A program made the translations under genes and the position numbers. Below the pieces are notes generated by a model. It had not been told where the DNA came from. It saw nothing but the letters and a program-made list of their open reading frames with translations, and did not search any database. Of a stretch of 64,000 nt of DNA, positions 24,847 to 33,943 are shown in pieces. How positions within the stretch are numbered: position 1 is the first letter of the stretch; each line of letters begins with the position of its first letter. This DNA comes from Gemmatimonadota bacterium (GTDB lineage Bacteria; Gemmatimonadota; Gemmatimonadetes; Longimicrobiales; Gaopeijiaceae), in assembly GCA_022822425.1 (NCBI GenBank), contig JAJEBS010000190.1, positions 1 to 64,000 on the forward strand, given 5' to 3'.

Positions 24847-27800
24847 ATGAGCCTGCCCTTTCACCCGATCGTCGCCGGCTGGTTCACCGAGACCCTGGGG
24901 CCGCCGCTCCCCGCCCAGGAGCGCGCCTGGGCCGCCATCCGCGAGCGCAGGCACACCCTGCTCGCCGCCCCGACCGGGTCCGGAAAGACCCTCGCCGCGT
25001 TTCTGAACGCCATCGACGAGCTGCTGCGCGAAGGGCTCGAGCACGGTCTCGAGAACGAGGTGCGCGTCCTCTACATCTCACCCCTCAAGGCGCTCAGCGC
25101 GGACATTCACAAGAACCTCGAGGAGCCGCTTGCCGCCATCCGCGAGCGCGCTGTGGGGGCCGGGCTGCCCGCCGTCCGCATCCGTTCCGCGGTGCGCACC
25201 GGGGATACGCCCTCCTCGCGCCGCGCCGCGATGCTGCGGACGCCCCCGCACATCCTGGTCACCACGCCGGAGTCGCTCTACCTGCTCCTGACCGCGGAGC
25301 GCAGCCGGGCGATGCTCGGCACGGTGCGCACGGTGATCGTGGACGAGATCCACGCGGTGATCGATTCGCGCCGCGGAGCGCATCTGGCGCTCAGCCTGGA
25401 GCGGCTCGGCCACGTCGTGGGCCGGCCCCTGCAGCGCATCGGGCTGTCGGCCACCCAGAAGCCGGTCAGCGAGGTCGCGCGCTTCTTGCTGGGGAGTCAG
25501 ACCGGCTGCACGGTAATCGACGAAGGGCACCGCCGTGCCATGGATCTGGCCATCGAGGTGCCTCCCTCGCCCATGGAAGCGGTGATGTCGCACGAGGTGT
25601 GGTCGGAGGTCTACGAGCGGCTCACGGAGTCGATCGAGGCCCACAGAACCACGCTCGTCTTCGTCAACACGCGCCGGATGGCGGAGCGGCTTGCGGCCCG
25701 GCTGACCGACCGGCTGGGGGAGGAGGCGGTCACCGCCCACCACGGCAGCCTCTCCAAGGAGGCGCGCCTGAGCGCCGAGGACCGGCTGCGCGCGGGCAGC
25801 CTCAAGGCGCTGGTGGCTACGGCGTCGCTCGAGCTGGGCATCGACATCGGGCACGTGGACCTGGTGTGCCAGATCGGCTCGCCGAGGTGGATCTCGACCT
25901 TCCTGCAGCGGGTGGGGCGGTCGGGCCACACCGTGCGCGGCACCCCCAGGGGCCGCCTGTTCCCGCTCTCGCGCGACGACCTGGTGGAGTGCGCGGCGCT
26001 CCTGCGCGCGGTGAATGAAGGGGAGCTGGACCGGCTGGTCATGAAGCCGCAGCCGCTCGACGTGCTGGCGCAGCAGACCGTGGCCGAGTCCGCGTGCGAG
26101 TCCTGGTCGGAGGATGAGCTGTTCGACCTCTGGCGCGGCGCGTACCCGTACCGCGAGCTGGCGCGCGGGCACTTCGACGAGGTGGTGCAGATGGTGGCCG
26201 AGGGCTTCGTCACCCGGCGCGGCCGGCGCGGGGCGCTGGTCCACCGGGACCGGGTCAACGGGCGCATCAAGGGCCGGCGCGCGGCCCGGCTCACCGCGAT
26301 CACGGCGGGGGGCGCCATCCCCGACAACGCCGACTACCGGGTGGTCCTCGACCCCGAGGAGACCTTCATCGGCACCCTCAACGAGGACTTCGCCATCGAG
26401 AGCTCCGCGGGCGACATCTTCCAGTTGGGCAACACCTCCTGGCGCATCCTCGCCGTCAACTCCGGGACGGTGCGGGTGGCGGATGCCCACGGGGAGCCTC
26501 CCACGATCCCGTTCTGGTTGGGAGAAGCTCCGGGGCGGAGCGCGGAGCTGTCGAGCGCGGTGGCCCGCCTGCGCGCCGACGTGGAGACGCGCCTGGACAC
26601 GGAGGACGAGGATGCGGCCGCGGAGTGGCTCGAGGGGCTCGGACTTTCCGGCTCGGCCGCGCGCCAGATCCAGCACTACCTGCGCGAGGCGAAGCACATC
26701 CTCGGGGCGCTGCCCACGCAGGAAACGCTGGTGCTCGAACGCTTCTTCGACGAGGCCGGGGGCATGCAGATGATCCTGCACGCCCCCTTCGGCTCGCGCG
26801 TGAACCGGGCGTGGGGGCTCGCGCTGCGCAAGAAGTTCTGCCGCCAGTTCAACTTCGAGCTCCAGGCCGCGGCCACCGAGGAGGGCGTGCTGCTCTCGCT
26901 CGGACCGCAGCATTCCTTCCCGCTGGAGGATGTCTTCCGCTACGTGCACCCGGACACGCTGGAGCGGACGCTGGTGCAGGCGCTGATCGACTCGCCCGTC
27001 TTCCCGACGCGCTGGCGCTGGAACGCGACCATCTCGCTGGCGGTGCTGCGCAACCGCGCCGGGCGCAAGGTGCCGCCCCCGCTGCAGCGCATGGAAGCCG
27101 ACGACCTGATGGCGGCGGCCTTCCCGGACGCGGCTGCGTGCCTGGAGAACATCGGCGGCGACCGCGAGATCCCCGATCATCCCCTGGTCCGGCAGACGCT
27201 GCGCGATTGCCTCGAGGAGGCGATGGCGATGGGCGAACTGGACGGTGTGCTGCGGCGGGTGTTCGCGGGCGAGATAAACTACGTCACGCGCGACACCCCC
27301 GAGCCCTCGGTGCTCAGCCACGAGATCCTCAACTCGGCCCCGTACTCGTTCCTGGACGATGCCCCGCTGGAGGAACGGCGCGCGCGCGCCGTGCAGACCC
27401 GGCGCGCCTTCGAGCCCTCGTCGGCGGACGAGCTGGGCGCGCTCGACCCGGCGGCGATCCAGCGCGTGCGCGAGGAGGTGTGGCCCGATCCGCGCGATGC
27501 GGACGAGCTGCACGACGCGCTGCTGACGGCGGGGGTGCTGACGGCCGCGGAGGGGGAGGAGGGGAACGGCGGAGGGGATGGGCGTTCGTGGTTGGGCTTC
27601 TTCCAGGAGCTGAGCGCGACCGGGCGGGCGGGGCGGTTGGAGGTGGCCGGCGCCGGCGACGGACCCGGGTCCGATGCGGCCGCCTGGTGGGTGAGCGCCG
27701 AGCGGCTGCCGGAGGTGCTCGCCGTGACGGGTCCGGAGGTGCGGCTCGAGCCGGCTCTGACGCCGCCTGCCGACCTGGCCGGGCGCGACTGGAGCCGGGA

Positions 27801-29406
27801 AGTGGCCGTGCGCGAGCTCGTGCGCGGCCGGCTCCAGTTGTGCGGCCCGGTCACGGCCGGCGAGATGGCCGATACGCTCGCGGTGGGCGAACCGGAGGTG
27901 GAGGCGGCGCTGTTGGCGCTCGAGGCTGAGGGCTTCGTGCTGCGGGGGGCGTTCACCAGCCCGGACGCGGGGATGGAGTGGTGCGAGCGCCGCCTGCTGG
28001 CCCGCATCCACCGTTACACCCTGAATCGGTTGCGGGCGGAGATCCGGCCCGTGTCGCAGGCCGACTTCATGCGTTTCCTGTTCGCGTGGCAGAGGGTCTC
28101 CGAGGGCGAGCAGGCGGCCGGGGCAGAGGGGCTGGCCGGCGTGCTCGCCCAGCTCGAGGGATTCGAGACCTGCGCGGGCGCGTGGGAGGCGGACGTGCTC
28201 GGCCGCCGGGTCGCGAGCTACGACCCCGGGCTGCTGGACGCGGTCTGCATGGCGGGCCGCGTCACCTGGGCGCGCATCTCTCCGCCGGCGGGGACCGGTC
28301 CGCCGGTGCGCGGGCCGCTCCCCGCTACCCCGATCGCCTTCCTGGACCGCAGCCGGATGGAGGTGTGGCTGCGCGCGGGCGGGGATTCCGTGGCACACGA
28401 CCATCCCGTGGACGGCGGGGATCCCGCGTCCGGGGGCGATCCCTCGGCCAACGGCGCCGCCTCCCTCCTCTCCGCCCACGGGCGGGTCGTGCACGACGTG
28501 CTGGCCGCTCGCGGGGCCTCCTTCTTCCACGAGCTGGTGGGTGCGTCCGGCCTGCTCCCCACCCGGGTGGAGGAGGCGCTGGGCGAACTGGCCGCCGCCG
28601 GCCTGGCCACGGCGGACAGCTTCACCGGGCTGCGCGCGCTGCTCGTGCCCTCCGACCGGCGCAAGCCGCTCGGGCCGGCGAGCCGGCGGGTCCGGCGGGA
28701 TGGTCGGAACGGGCGCGGGCGGCCGGAGCGGCAGGGGCGCCAGGGCCGGCGTGACGGGCGGCGGCGGTCGTCGGTCGCCTTTGGGGTGGACTCCGCGGGT
28801 CGGTGGTCGCTCCTGCGCCGCGACCGGCCCGGTGCCGGGGGCGGGGCGGGGGAGGGGGAGGAAGCGGTCGCCACCGCGGTCGCGCGCGTGCTGCTGCGCC
28901 GCTACGGGGTGGTGTTCCGCAGGCTGCTCGACAACGAGCCCCGCACCCTCCCCTGGTGGCAACTGGTGCGCGCGCTCCGCCGCCTGGAGGCGAGGGGCGA
29001 CGTGCGCGGCGGCCGTTTCGTGACCGGCGTGTCGGGCGAGCAGTTCGCGCTCCCCGAGGCGGTGGGCCAGCTGCGCCGCATCCGCCGCTCGGCGCCGTCG
29101 GGCAGGCCGATGGCGGTGAGCGCCGCCGACCCGCTCAACCTCACCGGCATTCTCACCCCGGGCCCCCGCATCGCCAAGAGCACGAGAAACCGGGTGGTCT
29201 ACCGGGACGGCGTCCCGGTGGCGGCACACGAAGCGGGCGCCTTCGTACGGCTGGGCGACTACGAAGACGCGGTCGCCAACCAGGTCGAGCGTGCCGCGCG
29301 CATCGGTTCGCTGCCTCCCGCGCTGCGTTCGTACATGGGGCGCAAGCGGCGGCGATCGGTGCCTTCGGGATCTTCGAGAACGACATCTCAACCGACAGGG
29401 GGATAG
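24847..29406 (+). CDS. lhr: Lhr-type large ATP-dependent helicase (superfamily 2)
   Basis: 1519 residues, close to the length of E. coli Lhr. The RecA core shows Walker A APTGSGKT (41-48), DEIH (166-169), a GLSATQKP motif III, FVNTRRMAERL in domain 2, and LELGIDIGHVD...FLQRVGRSGH (motifs V-VI). Winged-helix and Lhr-specific domains follow to about residue 870, then the long C-terminal extension of full Lhr proteins. That extension is interrupted near 1280-1315 by a basic low-complexity linker rich in R and G. It is a 3'-5' DNA/RNA-DNA helicase implicated in DNA repair. An upstream in-frame ATG (24715) is less likely, as its extension is unlike the family. The sulfurtransferase gene begins 4 bp downstream. 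Confidence 0.92.
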   Translation: MSLPFHPIVAGWFTETLGPPLPAQERAWAAIRERRHTLLAAPTGSGKTLAAFLNAIDELLREGLEHGLENEVRVLYISPLKALSADIHKNLEEPLAAIRERAVGAGLPAVRIRSAVRTGDTPSSRRAAMLRTPPHILVTTPESLYLLLTAERSRAMLGTVRTVIVDEIHAVIDSRRGAHLALSLERLGHVVGRPLQRIGLSATQKPVSEVARFLLGSQTGCTVIDEGHRRAMDLAIEVPPSPMEAVMSHEVWSEVYERLTESIEAHRTTLVFVNTRRMAERLAARLTDRLGEEAVTAHHGSLSKEARLSAEDRLRAGSLKALVATASLELGIDIGHVDLVCQIGSPRWISTFLQRVGRSGHTVRGTPRGRLFPLSRDDLVECAALLRAVNEGELDRLVMKPQPLDVLAQQTVAESACESWSEDELFDLWRGAYPYRELARGHFDEVVQMVAEGFVTRRGRRGALVHRDRVNGRIKGRRAARLTAITAGGAIPDNADYRVVLDPEETFIGTLNEDFAIESSAGDIFQLGNTSWRILAVNSGTVRVADAHGEPPTIPFWLGEAPGRSAELSSAVARLRADVETRLDTEDEDAAAEWLEGLGLSGSAARQIQHYLREAKHILGALPTQETLVLERFFDEAGGMQMILHAPFGSRVNRAWGLALRKKFCRQFNFELQAAATEEGVLLSLGPQHSFPLEDVFRYVHPDTLERTLVQALIDSPVFPTRWRWNATISLAVLRNRAGRKVPPPLQRMEADDLMAAAFPDAAACLENIGGDREIPDHPLVRQTLRDCLEEAMAMGELDGVLRRVFAGEINYVTRDTPEPSVLSHEILNSAPYSFLDDAPLEERRARAVQTRRAFEPSSADELGALDPAAIQRVREEVWPDPRDADELHDALLTAGVLTAAEGEEGNGGGDGRSWLGFFQELSATGRAGRLEVAGAGDGPGSDAAAWWVSAERLPEVLAVTGPEVRLEPALTPPADLAGRDWSREVAVRELVRGRLQLCGPVTAGEMADTLAVGEPEVEAALLALEAEGFVLRGAFTSPDAGMEWCERRLLARIHRYTLNRLRAEIRPVSQADFMRFLFAWQRVSEGEQAAGAEGLAGVLAQLEGFETCAGAWEADVLGRRVASYDPGLLDAVCMAGRVTWARISPPAGTGPPVRGPLPATPIAFLDRSRMEVWLRAGGDSVAHDHPVDGGDPASGGDPSANGAASLLSAHGRVVHDVLAARGASFFHELVGASGLLPTRVEEALGELAAAGLATADSFTGLRALLVPSDRRKPLGPASRRVRRDGRNGRGRPERQGRQGRRDGRRRSSVAFGVDSAGRWSLLRRDRPGAGGGAGEGEEAVATAVARVLLRRYGVVFRRLLDNEPRTLPWWQLVRALRRLEARGDVRGGRFVTGVSGEQFALPEAVGQLRRIRRSAPSGRPMAVSAADPLNLTGILTPGPRIAKSTRNRVVYRDGVPVAAHEAGAFVRLGDYEDAVANQVERAARIGSLPPALRSYMGRKRRRSVPSGSSRTTSQPTGG

Positions 29407-29410
29407 GGGA

Positions 29411-30322
29411 ATGGGAATCAGGCGACGCGCTGCCCGGTGGTTGTGGTTGATGGTGGGAATCCTGCTGCTGCCGGCCTCCGGCCTGGCACAGCAGACGCAT
29501 CCTCTTCTCGTAACCGAGGACTGGCTCGCCGAACGTCTCGACGACCCGCGCCTCCTGCTCCTGAACGTCGAGTACGACGAGTCGACGTTCCTGGAGGGAC
29601 ACATCCCCGGCGCGCGCTTCCTCCCCTACCAGGAGATCGTGACCCAGATGGGTGATCGGCTGGTCGAACTTCCTCCTCTGGCGCAGGTGGTCGAGGTATT
29701 CCGGCAGGCGGGCATCTCCAACGACCTGCACGTCGTTCTCTACGGTACGCCCATCCCGGCCGCGCGGGCCTTCGTAACCCTCGAGCACCTCGGCCACGAG
29801 CGCGTCTCCATCCTGGACGGCGGGCTCTTCGCATGGCGGGAAGGGGGGCGCGAAGTCGCGACGGGCCCGGTGTCCGGCGAACGCGGCACCTTCGAGCCCG
29901 AGCTGCAGGACGACGTCTTCGTGGACGCGGCGTGGGTGGACGAACGCCGCGACCGTGCCGGATACGCCCTTCTCGACGGCCGCCCCGACGACGAGTACAC
30001 CGGGGCCGACAACGGGCGCGACGGCACCTATCGGCCGGGCCACATCCCCGACGCCGGGCACGTGTACTGGGAGGAGTTCATCCTCTCCCGCGAAGAACCG
30101 CGCTTCGTTTCGCGCGAGGAGATGGGAGCGCTCTTCCGGCGCGCCGGCATCGATCCGGGGGAGACCGTCGTCAGCTACTGCTATATCGGGATGCGCGCCA
30201 GCGTGAACTACTTCGTGTCACGCCTGATGGGCCATGAAACCCGCTTCTACGATGGCTCCTGGAACGACTGGAGCCTGCTTGGGCTGCCCGCGGAGACGGG
30301 ACCGCAGCGCCCGCCCGGTTGA
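29411..30322 (+). CDS. Secreted two-domain sulfurtransferase (rhodanese, TST type)
   Basis: 303 residues with a signal peptide ending GLAQQ (about 26). Two rhodanese domains follow: an N-terminal one (about 30-150) that lacks the catalytic cysteine, as is normal in two-domain enzymes, and a C-terminal one (about 170-300) with C257 in YCYIGMRAS. The loop differs from the common CRxGVR/T of thiosulfate sulfurtransferases, resembling 3-mercaptopyruvate-type or unassigned enzymes. GGGGA lies just before the ATG, 4 bp after the helicase stop. Export suggests handling of thiosulfate, mercaptans or cyanide in the periplasm. Confidence 0.85.
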   Translation: MGIRRRAARWLWLMVGILLLPASGLAQQTHPLLVTEDWLAERLDDPRLLLLNVEYDESTFLEGHIPGARFLPYQEIVTQMGDRLVELPPLAQVVEVFRQAGISNDLHVVLYGTPIPAARAFVTLEHLGHERVSILDGGLFAWREGGREVATGPVSGERGTFEPELQDDVFVDAAWVDERRDRAGYALLDGRPDDEYTGADNGRDGTYRPGHIPDAGHVYWEEFILSREEPRFVSREEMGALFRRAGIDPGETVVSYCYIGMRASVNYFVSRLMGHETRFYDGSWNDWSLLGLPAETGPQRPPG

Positions 30323-30362
30323 GGGGACGGTACCGTCACCGGCGTCCCTGGCCTTCTACTCC

Positions 30363-32000
30363 ATGGCCGCAGCGAAACGCAAGCGAGGGCCGCACCGGCC
30401 CGCGAGCCCGCCGTCCGGGAGGACGCCGTCCGAGTTGCAGGCCAGCATCGGTTCCAGGTCTCGCGACCTCCGCCGCGTCTTCCTCGTCCCGCTGCTCCTG
30501 ACGCTCGGTCTCCTTCTTCTCGCGCTTGCGCCCCGCGTCACCGACAACGCCCGGCTGAGCTTCGCGTTCATGGCGGCGGTGGCCGGGCTGCTGGCCTGGC
30601 AGGGGGTGCTGTTCGCAAGGCTGTCACGCGCGGGTGCGTCCCGGGGCTTCCAGGTCGTCCTGAGGCCTCAGCACTACCTGCAGGCTCTCGTGCAGCTCAC
30701 GGTGTTCGCGGTCTGGGGCTGGTACTGGCGTCCCGTTTACGACTTCGCAGGGCTTCTGCTGGCGCAACTGATCTTCGCCTACGCGTTCGACATGCTGCTC
30801 GCCTGGTCGCGGGGCGAGCGTTACGTGCTCGGCTTCGGTCCCTTTCCCATCATCTTCAGCACCAACCTCTTCCTCTGGTTCACGGACGACTGGTTCTACC
30901 TCCAGTTCCTGATGGTGGGGGCGGGCTTCCTGGGGAAGGCGTTCGTGCAGTGGCGGCGCGAAGGGCGGCGCACGCACATCTTCAACCCCTCGGCGTTCTC
31001 GCTGGGGCTGTTCTCGCTGGTGCTGATCGCGACCGGGACGAGCGACCTGACGTGGGGGCAGGACATCGCCACGACCCTCACCTTCGTCCCGACGATCTAC
31101 CTGCTGCTCTTCGGGCTCGGCCTGGTGGTGATGTACTTCTTCCGGGTTACCCTGGTGTCGGGATTCGCTGCCGCCGCGCTCTTCGGTCTGAGCGCGCTCT
31201 ACGGGTCGGCGACGGGGGTCCCGTATTTCATCGACTCCGAGATCCCCGCCGCCGTCTTCCTGGGGCTGCATCTCCTGGTGACGGACCCGTCGACATCGCC
31301 GCGCACGCGCACCGGCAAGGCCATTTTCGGGGCGCTCTACGGTGTGGGGGTCTTCGGGCTGTTCTGGTTCCTCGAAGCGGTGGGTGCGCCGACCTTCTAC
31401 GACAAGCTGCTGTGCGTGCCGCTGCTCAACCTCAGCGTGCCGCTTATCGACCGCTTCGTGCGCTCGCTCCAGAGCCGCCCGCGCATCCGTCGCATCTTCG
31501 GGGCGCCCTGGGCGACGCCCAACCTGGTCCACATGGGGGTGTGGATCGCGCTCTTCGCCGCCATGACCGCGACCGGGCGCACCGACGGCCTCCACCGGGG
31601 CGACATGTTGCCGTTCTGGCAGGAGGCGTGTGAGGAGGGCCGGGCGGGCGCCTGTGAGCGGCTGGTGCGCATCCAGGCGAGCTACTGCGCCGACAACGCG
31701 GGCTGGGCATGCAACGAGTTGGGCGCGCACTACGTCGAAGGCCGGATCGTCGAGCCGGACGCGGAACTGGCGATGGGCTACTTCGCGCGGGCGTGCGAGG
31801 CGCAGTTCCAGGCCGGCTGCGTGAACCTGCTCGATCCGTCGCTGGTGAGCCGGGCGCCGCCGCGTCCGCTCGACCTCAGGCTGCTCCTGCGCCAGGGAGG
31901 CCTGAACCTGGTCGACATGCCGGAGCGGGACCTGCTGGAGCGCGCCTGCGGCCATGGCTGGGCGTTCGCGTGCGAGCGGCTGGGGACGGAGGTGCGATGA
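30363..32000 (+). CDS. RnfD/NqrB-like membrane protein fused to Cys-paired Sel1-like repeats
   Basis: 545 residues. After a basic cytosolic N-terminus there are about ten hydrophobic segments (about 42-410) with RnfD/NqrB landmarks: RTHIFNPSAFSLGLFSLVL and LLVTDPSTSPRTRTGKAIFGAL. I do not find the D-x-x-SGAT flavinylation motif of true RnfD/NqrB. The C-terminal part (about 430-545) contains short helical repeats with paired cysteines (CEEGRAGACERLVRI, CADNAGWACNELGAHYVEG, CEAQFQAGCVNLL, CGHGWAFACERLG), like disulfide-bonded Sel1/Hcp repeats, which would face the periplasm. No rnf genes flank it. The SUMF1-fold gene follows 85 bp on, suggesting joint function. Electron or cofactor transport is inference. 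Confidence 0.72.
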   Translation: MAAAKRKRGPHRPASPPSGRTPSELQASIGSRSRDLRRVFLVPLLLTLGLLLLALAPRVTDNARLSFAFMAAVAGLLAWQGVLFARLSRAGASRGFQVVLRPQHYLQALVQLTVFAVWGWYWRPVYDFAGLLLAQLIFAYAFDMLLAWSRGERYVLGFGPFPIIFSTNLFLWFTDDWFYLQFLMVGAGFLGKAFVQWRREGRRTHIFNPSAFSLGLFSLVLIATGTSDLTWGQDIATTLTFVPTIYLLLFGLGLVVMYFFRVTLVSGFAAAALFGLSALYGSATGVPYFIDSEIPAAVFLGLHLLVTDPSTSPRTRTGKAIFGALYGVGVFGLFWFLEAVGAPTFYDKLLCVPLLNLSVPLIDRFVRSLQSRPRIRRIFGAPWATPNLVHMGVWIALFAAMTATGRTDGLHRGDMLPFWQEACEEGRAGACERLVRIQASYCADNAGWACNELGAHYVEGRIVEPDAELAMGYFARACEAQFQAGCVNLLDPSLVSRAPPRPLDLRLLLRQGGLNLVDMPERDLLERACGHGWAFACERLGTEVR

Positions 32001-32085
32001 GGCCGGCGGATCGAGGACGCGACACGATGAACGCCGGGGCCGCTGACTGGGTACGGAACAGCATGCGGCCGGGGAGCGGCGCGCG

Positions 32086-33027
32086 ATGAGGCTGCTGGCA
32101 GTGTTCGCAATCGCGGGGTTGATCTTCGCGGGTGTGTGGCTGGACTATCGGGTTCAGATGGCGCGGGCGGGATCCGGGCCATTGGATTCCGATGGAATCG
32201 CTCCTGTTCCCACCGGGTCCGCAGATTCCTCCCCCGCGCTTCCGGGCTATCGGGCCGATCTCGGCCATCTCCCGGACGACCCGCTGCTGGGCTTCGTGGA
32301 GATAGCGGCAGGGCCCTTCCTCATGGGGAGCGACCCGGACATCGACACCCTCGCCTACGACGTCGAGCGCTGGAGTTCGGGCCAGCCGCAGGGCGCGGTG
32401 GATGTACCGGTCTTCTTCATCGGCCGCAGCGAGGTCACCGTGGCGCAGTTCGGCGCCTTTGTGCGTGCCACCGGCCATGCCGCCGACCCGCAGGCGCTTG
32501 CAGGGCCGCCGCTCCATCCGGCGTCGTTCGTCTCCTGGCCGGACGCGCTGGCGTACTCTCGCTGGCTGGAGGAGCTGCTGCGCGACGCTGCGGCGACGCC
32601 CCCGGAGCTGAGCAACCTTCTCGCCGAGGGTTGGCACGTGACGCTTCCGAATGAAGCGCAGTGGGAGAAGGCCGCCCGCGGGGACGACGGGCGCATCTTC
32701 CCCTGGGGAAACGAGTTGCGGCGGGACCGGGCCAACTTCGCGACCGGGAGGCCGGCGCCCGTGGGCGAGCTGGCCTGCCCCGAGTGCCCCTACGGCCTGA
32801 GCGACATGAGCGGCAACGTCTGGGAGTGGACCCGCAGCCCCTGGCAGCCCTACCCCTACGACGAGGCGGACGACCGCGAGGGGCTGGAGGGCGACGCGCT
32901 GTGGGTCATGCGCGGCGGGTCGTTCAGCGACCCGGTGCGCAACGTGCGGGCTGCGATCCGGGGTGCGGCCGGACCGGACGTGCGTCGCGAGTTCATCGGC
33001 TTCCGGGTGGCGATCACGCAGGATTGA
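32086..33027 (+). CDS. Membrane-anchored SUMF1/FGE-fold protein lacking the catalytic cysteines
   Basis: 313 residues. A single N-terminal hydrophobic segment (about 3-20) is an anchor or uncleaved signal. The rest is a formylglycine-generating-enzyme sulfatase fold: FVEIAAGPFLMGS, FFIGRSEVTVAQFGAF, WHVTLPNEAQWEKAAR, GNVWEWTRSPW and RGGSF...REFIGFRV. At the FGE active site (RGGSxxCxxSxC in true enzymes) the sequence is RGGSFSDPVRNVRAA, so both copper-binding cysteines are absent. It is therefore unlikely to make formylglycine. A CPEC pair occurs nearer the middle. It lies directly behind the RnfD-like gene and may be its periplasmic partner. Confidence 0.82.
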   Translation: MRLLAVFAIAGLIFAGVWLDYRVQMARAGSGPLDSDGIAPVPTGSADSSPALPGYRADLGHLPDDPLLGFVEIAAGPFLMGSDPDIDTLAYDVERWSSGQPQGAVDVPVFFIGRSEVTVAQFGAFVRATGHAADPQALAGPPLHPASFVSWPDALAYSRWLEELLRDAAATPPELSNLLAEGWHVTLPNEAQWEKAARGDDGRIFPWGNELRRDRANFATGRPAPVGELACPECPYGLSDMSGNVWEWTRSPWQPYPYDEADDREGLEGDALWVMRGGSFSDPVRNVRAAIRGAAGPDVRREFIGFRVAITQD

Positions 33028-33110
33028 GGGCCTGCGCCCGCCCGACACCCGGACGACGGCCCGCTCGGTCCAGGCCCTGGGTTCTCTCCAGCCAGAGAGG
33101 ACGGATCACC

Positions 33111-33548
33111 TCAGTCTCTCCCGGCGATGTCCGCCACGTGGACAACCCGATCCCCCAGATAGGGATGCTTCCGCACCTTGTTGTAGAACCGGGTATCAGC
33201 GGTCACGACCGGGAAGTCCTCGGTGATAGCGAGCGCCAGATAGAAGCAATCGTAGATCACGTGCCCCAGGTCTACCGCCAGGCGCGCGCTCGAGCAGGCG
33301 AGTTGCCGCGTGGAGAGGGTGGTGGCCAACGGCGCGGCGCGCAGCAGGTCCACCGCCTCCGCCAATTCCTCGCGATCGATCTCGCCGTGCCGGCACTTGG
33401 CTGTCAACGCGCTGGCCGCCTCGGCGAACAGCAGATCCGGGGCCAGCAGCGTAACGCCGGAGTCGAGCAGCGTGGCCGCTTCGTCAGATAGCGGTTCGGT
33501 CACCAGCCACTTGACCGCTACGCTCGCGTCGACGACGTACCCTCTCAT
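33111..33548 (-). CDS. PIN-domain toxin (VapC-type, second locus)
   Basis: 145-residue PIN RNase with acidic residues at D8 (YVVDASVAVKW), E43 in FAEAASAL, D99 in HVIYDCFYLALA and D117 in VTADTRF. The closely spaced YDCFYLALA helix and FYNKVRKHP tail are typical of the VapC/FitB subgroup. The start overlaps the antitoxin stop by 4 bp. It converges with the SUMF1-fold gene. Confidence 0.87.
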   Translation of the reverse strand: MRGYVVDASVAVKWLVTEPLSDEAATLLDSGVTLLAPDLLFAEAASALTAKCRHGEIDREELAEAVDLLRAAPLATTLSTRQLACSSARLAVDLGHVIYDCFYLALAITEDFPVVTADTRFYNKVRKHPYLGDRVVHVADIAGRD

Positions 33549-33781
33549 TCCGGCGCGTCCCGATTACGATCGGCCCGGATCGTCTCCGTGCTGTCGATGC
33601 AGGAGGAGAGACGCCGCCGCATCGCCCTCGCCCGCTCGGCGAAGCTTCCCTGGTCGGGGAGCAGCGCAACCCGCAGGATTTCGCGGTGTTCGGCCTCGGC
33701 GGACCGCCCTTTGGCCGCCGCGCGCTGCTTGAGTCTGCTGATGATCTGTTGGGGCACCTTGCGAACCGTGAGTTGAGCCAT
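33545..33781 (-). CDS. FitA-type ribbon-helix-helix antitoxin
   Basis: 78 residues. The N-terminus MAQLTVRKVPQQIISRLKQRAA followed by GRSAEAEHREILR is the FitA/Arc-type ribbon-helix-helix pattern. The tail (FAERARAMRRRL) is expected to occlude the toxin active site. It is located upstream of and overlapping its toxin. No convincing palindromic operator was found in the 162 bp upstream, which holds only two copies of GCAATGC. Confidence 0.82.
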   Translation of the reverse strand: MAQLTVRKVPQQIISRLKQRAAAKGRSAEAEHREILRVALLPDQGSFAERARAMRRRLSSCIDSTETIRADRNRDAPE

Positions 33782-33943
33782 CTCTTGCGCCTCTTGCCGG
33801 CCGACCCGAGTGTGCAGGCAATGCCATCACAACATCGCCTTCGCATGCAATGCTGTCAACTCTCTGGGTCGCATGACACCCGGGTGCGGCCCTGTCGCCA
33901 TCTTCCACCCGGCTGCCCCGACTCTTTGCGCTCCGCCATCCCC

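Noticed and set aside
25078..29604. A 1508-codon open frame on the strand opposite the Lhr gene
   Set aside because: It is the antisense shadow of a GC-rich coding gene. The forward frame has complete helicase motifs; the reverse frame is a low-complexity R/G/A/P/H-rich translation with no domain.
29411..30322. Loss of the catalytic cysteine in the first rhodanese domain as an anomaly
   Set aside because: Two-domain sulfurtransferases normally carry the active cysteine only in the C-terminal domain, where it is present here.
30363..32000. Part of a complete Rnf or Na+-NQR complex
   Set aside because: No rnfABCEG or nqr partner genes are found on either side.
32086..33027. Active formylglycine-generating enzyme
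   Set aside because: The fold is right but both cysteines of the FGE active site are missing, and no sulfatase gene is present in the window.
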